Assembly (NCBI GenBank): GCA_003712125.1 | Contig: RHLF01000001.1 | Span: 310,001 to 374,000, forward strand | Source of the DNA: Allomuricauda sp. | GTDB lineage: Bacteria > Bacteroidota > Bacteroidia > Flavobacteriales > Flavobacteriaceae | Length of the DNA: 64,000 nucleotides | Direction of reading: 5' to 3' | The notes under the pieces: model-generated | Database searches by the model: none | Seen by the model: only the letters and a program-made list of their open reading frames with translations | What the model was told of the DNA's origin: nothing | Program-made: the position numbers and the translations under genes | Part shown: positions 60,901-64,000 of the stretch, piece by piece | Layout of the letters: every line of letters begins with the position of its first letter | How positions within the stretch are numbered: the stretch's first letter is position 1

Positions 60901-63900
60901 AACTGGAGCGGCAATTCGATTTGGTAATAGTTTTCAGAGAAATCGGTTCCTATTCGCAAAAAACCAACCAGGGGTGTATCGTCATTTGAATAATCACTAT
61001 CTATAATTTTCTCGGCATGCATAAACATTTTAATGCGTTCATATTGCCTTACATCGATGTTCACATTCTTGAACACCCCCCTTGAATCTTCCGATTCAAG
61101 ATTCTCGACCACGAAGGAAAGTGATTGTTCATTTTGTCGAATGATGGTATTGTTGTTGTTTAATTGTTCACGAACAACACCAGGAGGCAACACATACGGA
61201 ATTGGTGTTCGCCCATTATTTTCTTCAATATTTACCGTATTCACATCGGTAACCGTTCCATCGTCAGATGGATCATTATCGACATCGGGCTGAAGCGAAT
61301 TGGTATAGGTTCGCCAATCACCGCGCACCAGATCAAGCGTGGCAAAACGAAGGACCACATCACTTGAAAAGCCCGTCAGGTACATCCGCATGAAACTAAT
61401 GGATCTAAAATCTGCGATACCGCCCACTGCTTCGGTAAAATCGCTAAGCGGAATCTTATATTGTATCCATCTCCGGTTCAATTGATTGCCATTGGGAAGC
61501 TGAGGTGTTATCCCTTCGCGGATATCGGTTACATATTGATCATTGATCGTTGTATTCGGTTTGATCTCGATACGGTATTCGTAATAACTGTTGACCGTAT
61601 TCATGGTCAAATCACGATCGATATCCTCCACATCGGGCAGGGTGGTCGATCCCCGATTGGTATTGGTTACCGCAACCGGTGAATTTCCGTCTGGGTTATT
61701 GAAATCGATATAACGTTCCAATATACCCCCGTCCCTATTCAAATAATAAGTGTAATTATCAAGTGCTGGGTCATCGGCAGGGCCATTATAGATACTGGCC
61801 TCATCGGCATCATTGAGACCATCAAACCCTAAATCTTGCAGGGATCGATTGGCTTCGTCGGCATCAAAGGCATAGACCAATGATTGCGTTGAGGGTATCG
61901 CTCCCCAAACCGTCGGGGCCGTAAATTCGTTGCTGTTCACACCGGGCAAACCATTTTCGTATTGTTTTCTTCCATCTTTTAGGATATCCTCTGAAATGTT
62001 ACCCAGGTTGAGAACCAATTCTCCTGTAGAGGTGGCCTCACCATCCACATAAGGATCCAACACCCAAAATTGAACGAATTCAACGTTGGATTGTTCAAAG
62101 TTGGTACTACTGAGTGAGCGCATGATTCCTGCCCAGTTGTCTTCCGGACTACCCTCAAAACTTGTACTGGTATTATAGGGTCCTTTCTGATTCGGATAGT
62201 AGGCCAAATCTAAGGTTCCCTGTACCGTTGTCTGCCCTTGCGCGATATCGATCTGCGGAAAGACTTCATCAATAAACACGCGCCTGGTACTGTTTAGCGA
62301 TATATCGGCATCGGTGATACCGGCAGGACGCTGGTTGGTATAAAAAATGGGATCAATGGTGTACCACGACATTTTCGCACGTTCATGCCCCACTTCAAGT
62401 CCGTCAAGACCCTCGGCAAATTCTACGGGCGGGCTCGCCAAAGACCAACCCAACGAAGAACGGATATCGATCAAGGCCTGGGCCCCTTCAAAATCATCTA
62501 GATAGGTTGTAGTCTCCCCTTGAAAATCAGCATTTTTGGGTGAGTTGGGCTTTAAAAAGGCTACTTCACCACGTAGGGATACGTTTGAGGGTACATCCGT
62601 ATCAATATTGGGTAGTTTGTTCGCCAATCGGGTTAGAAAAGGCACTTCGGTACTGAAATTTCCGTTCAGACCAAAGATGGTATTGTTTACCGGTTCAACC
62701 CCAAAGTTTGATTTTTGGGTCAAGGGGCGTTCATTTAAATTCAATAAGGTTGCCCCCAGCACAAAGTTTTCATTAAACTGGTGTTCGACGTTTACCCCGG
62801 TAAACCTTCGGGTCTGTTGCCCAAAAACAGCATTGTTCTCAACCGAAATATTAATGGGCGTATTCGAAGCTTCCAAGCTCGGATCCAAGATCTGGACCGT
62901 ACCGGCCTGATAGTTTACGGTATAATCGATACCTTCCTGCAATTGGCGGCCGCCTGCGGTCACCCGAACCGAACCACGCGGTACGTTAAACGCTCCGATT
63001 GGTATGCCATTTGCACCTTCAGATTTATACCGTCCCTTTAACTGAAAACGATTCTTTTCGGCATCCTGAAGCGAAGCTGCCTTCGTCTTGGAATACATAT
63101 TACGGAACACATAACGCTGCTGGTTGGCATTATAACCTTGGTCGTTTTCAACCTCATAGGTACCCCCACCCAGCAAATCGAATAGGTATTCACCAAAAGG
63201 TTCAACCTTGGTAAAAATTATGCGACCGGATTGTGTGTCTACCGTGATACCCGGAATGTAATCAAAGAAACCATCACCCCCAGGCTGCACATCATTATAT
63301 ACATTGAGGCGGTCCAGATTAAATACATCCAAAAGGATTCGTTCTTCCAGGGGTCGGCCATCCGCAGAAGCTGCAGTAGCTGGGAAGGGCTCAACAGGAC
63401 TAATGTAGTTTCGCGGTGTTGGGTCGGAATAAAGGATATTGAGTTTAAAATCTTCTTGGCTTAATTGAAATGCCCCTGTGGCATAGATGTTTTTCATCAT
63501 CAGATCCCATATCGGATCATCGACATTGGTAATATTGCTTTTCAGCAATTTTAGGATCAGGGTGTTGTTTTCAACTATTGGATTCACCCCGCCAGAAATT
63601 GTAGTGGCATCAATTCCGCCATTGGCAAATTCACCCACCTGGTACACTTCTCCATTAAAGGTGTATTGAAATGCGACACCCAAGACCTCATCATTGCTCA
63701 ATCGTTGGTTTAGGGAGATATAGCCCAATTGTGAATCAAATTGATAATCACGACCGATCTCCAACTTACGGGCGTTTTCTAGAATGGCATAGTCAAATCC
63801 TTGATTGGAAACATAACCATTGCCAAAATTGAACCCTTGCTCAACAGTGGCGATATCACGAATTTGGTCTGTTAGCACCCCTCCGGCTCCGATCAAGGCT

Positions 63901-64000
63901 GGATCATAGTCGTTGGCGCCATTTTGCGGTAGGCCATTGGCTCCAATCGGATTGAAAAAGCCACCCGGTGCGTTGGTATTGATACGGGTCTGCTCTGAAG
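57954..64000 (-). CDS. sprA: SprA, type IX secretion outer-membrane translocon (C-terminal part)
   Basis: The frame is open through base 63998 to the right edge, giving at least 2014 residues; full SprA is around 2400, so the N-terminus lies outside. Seen: many aromatic beta strands, paired Tyr/Phe with Gly turns (NPGTFTLRY-like ends), and repeated loops of the SprA family such as GVNVEHQFNENFVLGATLLN, GEVAFLKPNSPKN, DDFEGAQALIDIRSSLGW and the conserved RVFIDEVFPQ. The protein ends INTGFTLRYNFGN with a terminal aromatic-x-Asn strand, as expected for an outer-membrane barrel. SprA is the very large 36-strand pore of the type IX secretion system, exporting adhesins and enzymes like the one at 25694. 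gcvH follows 93 bp later, the usual flavobacterial order. Confidence 0.95.
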   Translation of the reverse strand, partial: SEQTRINTNAPGGFFNPIGANGLPQNGANDYDPALIGAGGVLTDQIRDIATVEQGFNFGNGYVSNQGFDYAILENARKLEIGRDYQFDSQLGYISLNQRLSNDEVLGVAFQYTFNGEVYQVGEFANGGIDATTISGGVNPIVENNTLILKLLKSNITNVDDPIWDLMMKNIYATGAFQLSQEDFKLNILYSDPTPRNYISPVEPFPATAASADGRPLEERILLDVFNLDRLNVYNDVQPGGDGFFDYIPGITVDTQSGRIIFTKVEPFGEYLFDLLGGGTYEVENDQGYNANQQRYVFRNMYSKTKAASLQDAEKNRFQLKGRYKSEGANGIPIGAFNVPRGSVRVTAGGRQLQEGIDYTVNYQAGTVQILDPSLEASNTPINISVENNAVFGQQTRRFTGVNVEHQFNENFVLGATLLNLNERPLTQKSNFGVEPVNNTIFGLNGNFSTEVPFLTRLANKLPNIDTDVPSNVSLRGEVAFLKPNSPKNADFQGETTTYLDDFEGAQALIDIRSSLGWSLASPPVEFAEGLDGLEVGHERAKMSWYTIDPIFYTNQRPAGITDADISLNSTRRVFIDEVFPQIDIAQGQTTVQGTLDLAYYPNQKGPYNTSTSFEGSPEDNWAGIMRSLSSTNFEQSNVEFVQFWVLDPYVDGEATSTGELVLNLGNISEDILKDGRKQYENGLPGVNSNEFTAPTVWGAIPSTQSLVYAFDADEANRSLQDLGFDGLNDADEASIYNGPADDPALDNYTYYLNRDGGILERYIDFNNPDGNSPVAVTNTNRGSTTLPDVEDIDRDLTMNTVNSYYEYRIEIKPNTTINDQYVTDIREGITPQLPNGNQLNRRWIQYKIPLSDFTEAVGGIADFRSISFMRMYLTGFSSDVVLRFATLDLVRGDWRTYTNSLQPDVDNDPSDDGTVTDVNTVNIEENNGRTPIPYVLPPGVVREQLNNNNTIIRQNEQSLSFVVENLESEDSRGVFKNVNIDVRQYERIKMFMHAEKIIDSDYSNDDTPLVGFLRIGTDFSENYYQIELPLQFTPFGSAAPEIVWPSVNEIDIALSELNQVKSLGIADQSLNDINYYEIIDGQVVPVDEFAPRTLGRNRIGIRGNPSLGSIRAMMVGIKNIDDVPARGEVWFNELRLAGLDNNGGWAAIVALDANMADFANVSATGSRSTSGFGAIDQMPNERLREDAISYDVVTNVNVGQLFPKKWNLQIPFNYGISETLITPEFDPVYDDLKLDDRIDAATTAQEAETIREQAEDYTKRTSINLIGVRKNRGEEAEANFFDIENFTFNYSYNETDHRDFEVAELRDQQVTAGFVYNHNFKPATLEPFAKKDSLFTGKYWKWLKDLNINLLPASVSVNANYNRAFNQQRFRDVLEPGVEALDLPLLQQRNYLFNWQYALNYSLTKSLRVNLTGSNNNIVRNYFNLDGDPDSGINQELDLWDGFFDMGEPNRHSQQMQVNYELPFSKIPFLDFINAQYTYTSNFDWQRGGDALREVAGEDINTVQNASTHNLTANLTMQRFYDAIGLKKRDGKIPTARTPVRRDKAGNAAAQAEDEKPQKKTSKTFNTIIDVLTMVKRLNINYSENNGKVLPGYTQSIGFIGTTRPSLGFVFGSQADVRFEAARNGWLTTFPEFNSQYLENTNKQLAITATAQPTQDLTIDLTADRQISNNYQENFQVRDIDGDGVLDYENLLGNNFGNFSISTMMLGTVFNKSDEFDSATFEEFKNNRITIANRLVADRGQNPGTLDADGFPELYGKTQQEVLLPAFFAAYTGQDVNRVNLDAFRDIPIPNWNIKYTGLMKNKWFKKKFTRFSLSHGYRSQYSINNIQTNLERQNSSTNPENGDLLPENIISNAILMDMFNPLIRFDFEMKNSFSFLGEVRTDRTLSLSFDNNLLTEINGQEYTLGLGYRFKDVKFVTRIGGEQTRLKGDLNLKADISLRDNITIIRNLDIDNNQITSGQQLWSIKFTADYALSKQLNALFFYDHSFSQFAVSTAFPQTTINTGFTLRYNFGN

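Noticed and set aside
1-64000. CRISPR array or rRNA operon
   Set aside because: No regularly spaced direct repeats and no rRNA-like sequence were seen.

Overview
The window reads as chromosome of a marine-type flavobacterium (Bacteroidota, Flavobacteriaceae). The evidence is SprA, two PorP/SprF proteins and a gliding-type C-terminal sorting domain (type IX secretion), a caa3-type oxidase assembly cluster with two subunit III genes, an HPPK-deoxynucleoside kinase fusion, AUG starts without clear Shine-Dalgarno sequences, and promoters of the TTTG / TAnnTTTG type. No species-level call is made.

Layout. 1-8150: the end of a tricorn-like protease, a serine hydrolase lipoprotein, a queuosine-precursor transporter, sppA, a folK-dNK fusion and a SpoU-type RNA methyltransferase. 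8239-11214: mutS (TTG start), then tRNA-Gly(GCC) and tRNA-Leu(TAA). 11370-18790: an AT-rich accessory island next to tRNA-Leu. It carries a HEPN-motif protein, a Cys-rich DUF6169-like protein, a frameshifted remnant, a RusA-like resolvase, a membrane-anchored Mrr-type nuclease, a PD-(D/E)XK-like protein, about 800 bp of structured non-coding DNA with a strong promoter, and a small protein plus XRE regulator pair. No integrase or transposase is visible. This is the most likely place for an undescribed (defence-type) system.

18827-29500: an SRAP protein, a hydrolase, an LRR lipoprotein, an atypical Nramp transporter, and a type IX surface operon (large Calx-beta adhesin, PorP/SprF, OmpA-PD40). 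29657-36446: fabD, a gamma-carbonic-anhydrase-like protein, a LytS/LytTR two-component pair, a vWA lipoprotein and a second PorP/SprF. 36573-41430: a three-domain Nfu protein, dodecin, a DUF255 thioredoxin-like protein, an MscS channel and tsaB.

41497-50951: one long minus-strand MacAB-like efflux locus in which an adaptor-plus-two-permeases block occurs twice but only one ATPase and one TolC are present. 51060-56202: heme o synthase, two cox3, coxIV, a cysteine-less SCO-like protein, SCO, DUF420 and a small membrane protein, together a cytochrome oxidase assembly region. 56333-64000: tonB, vanZ-like, gcvH and the C-terminal two thousand residues of SprA, which runs off the right edge. Outside the island most genes are housekeeping or envelope genes packed in short operons. 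Gene calls come from reading motifs by eye, with no database search.
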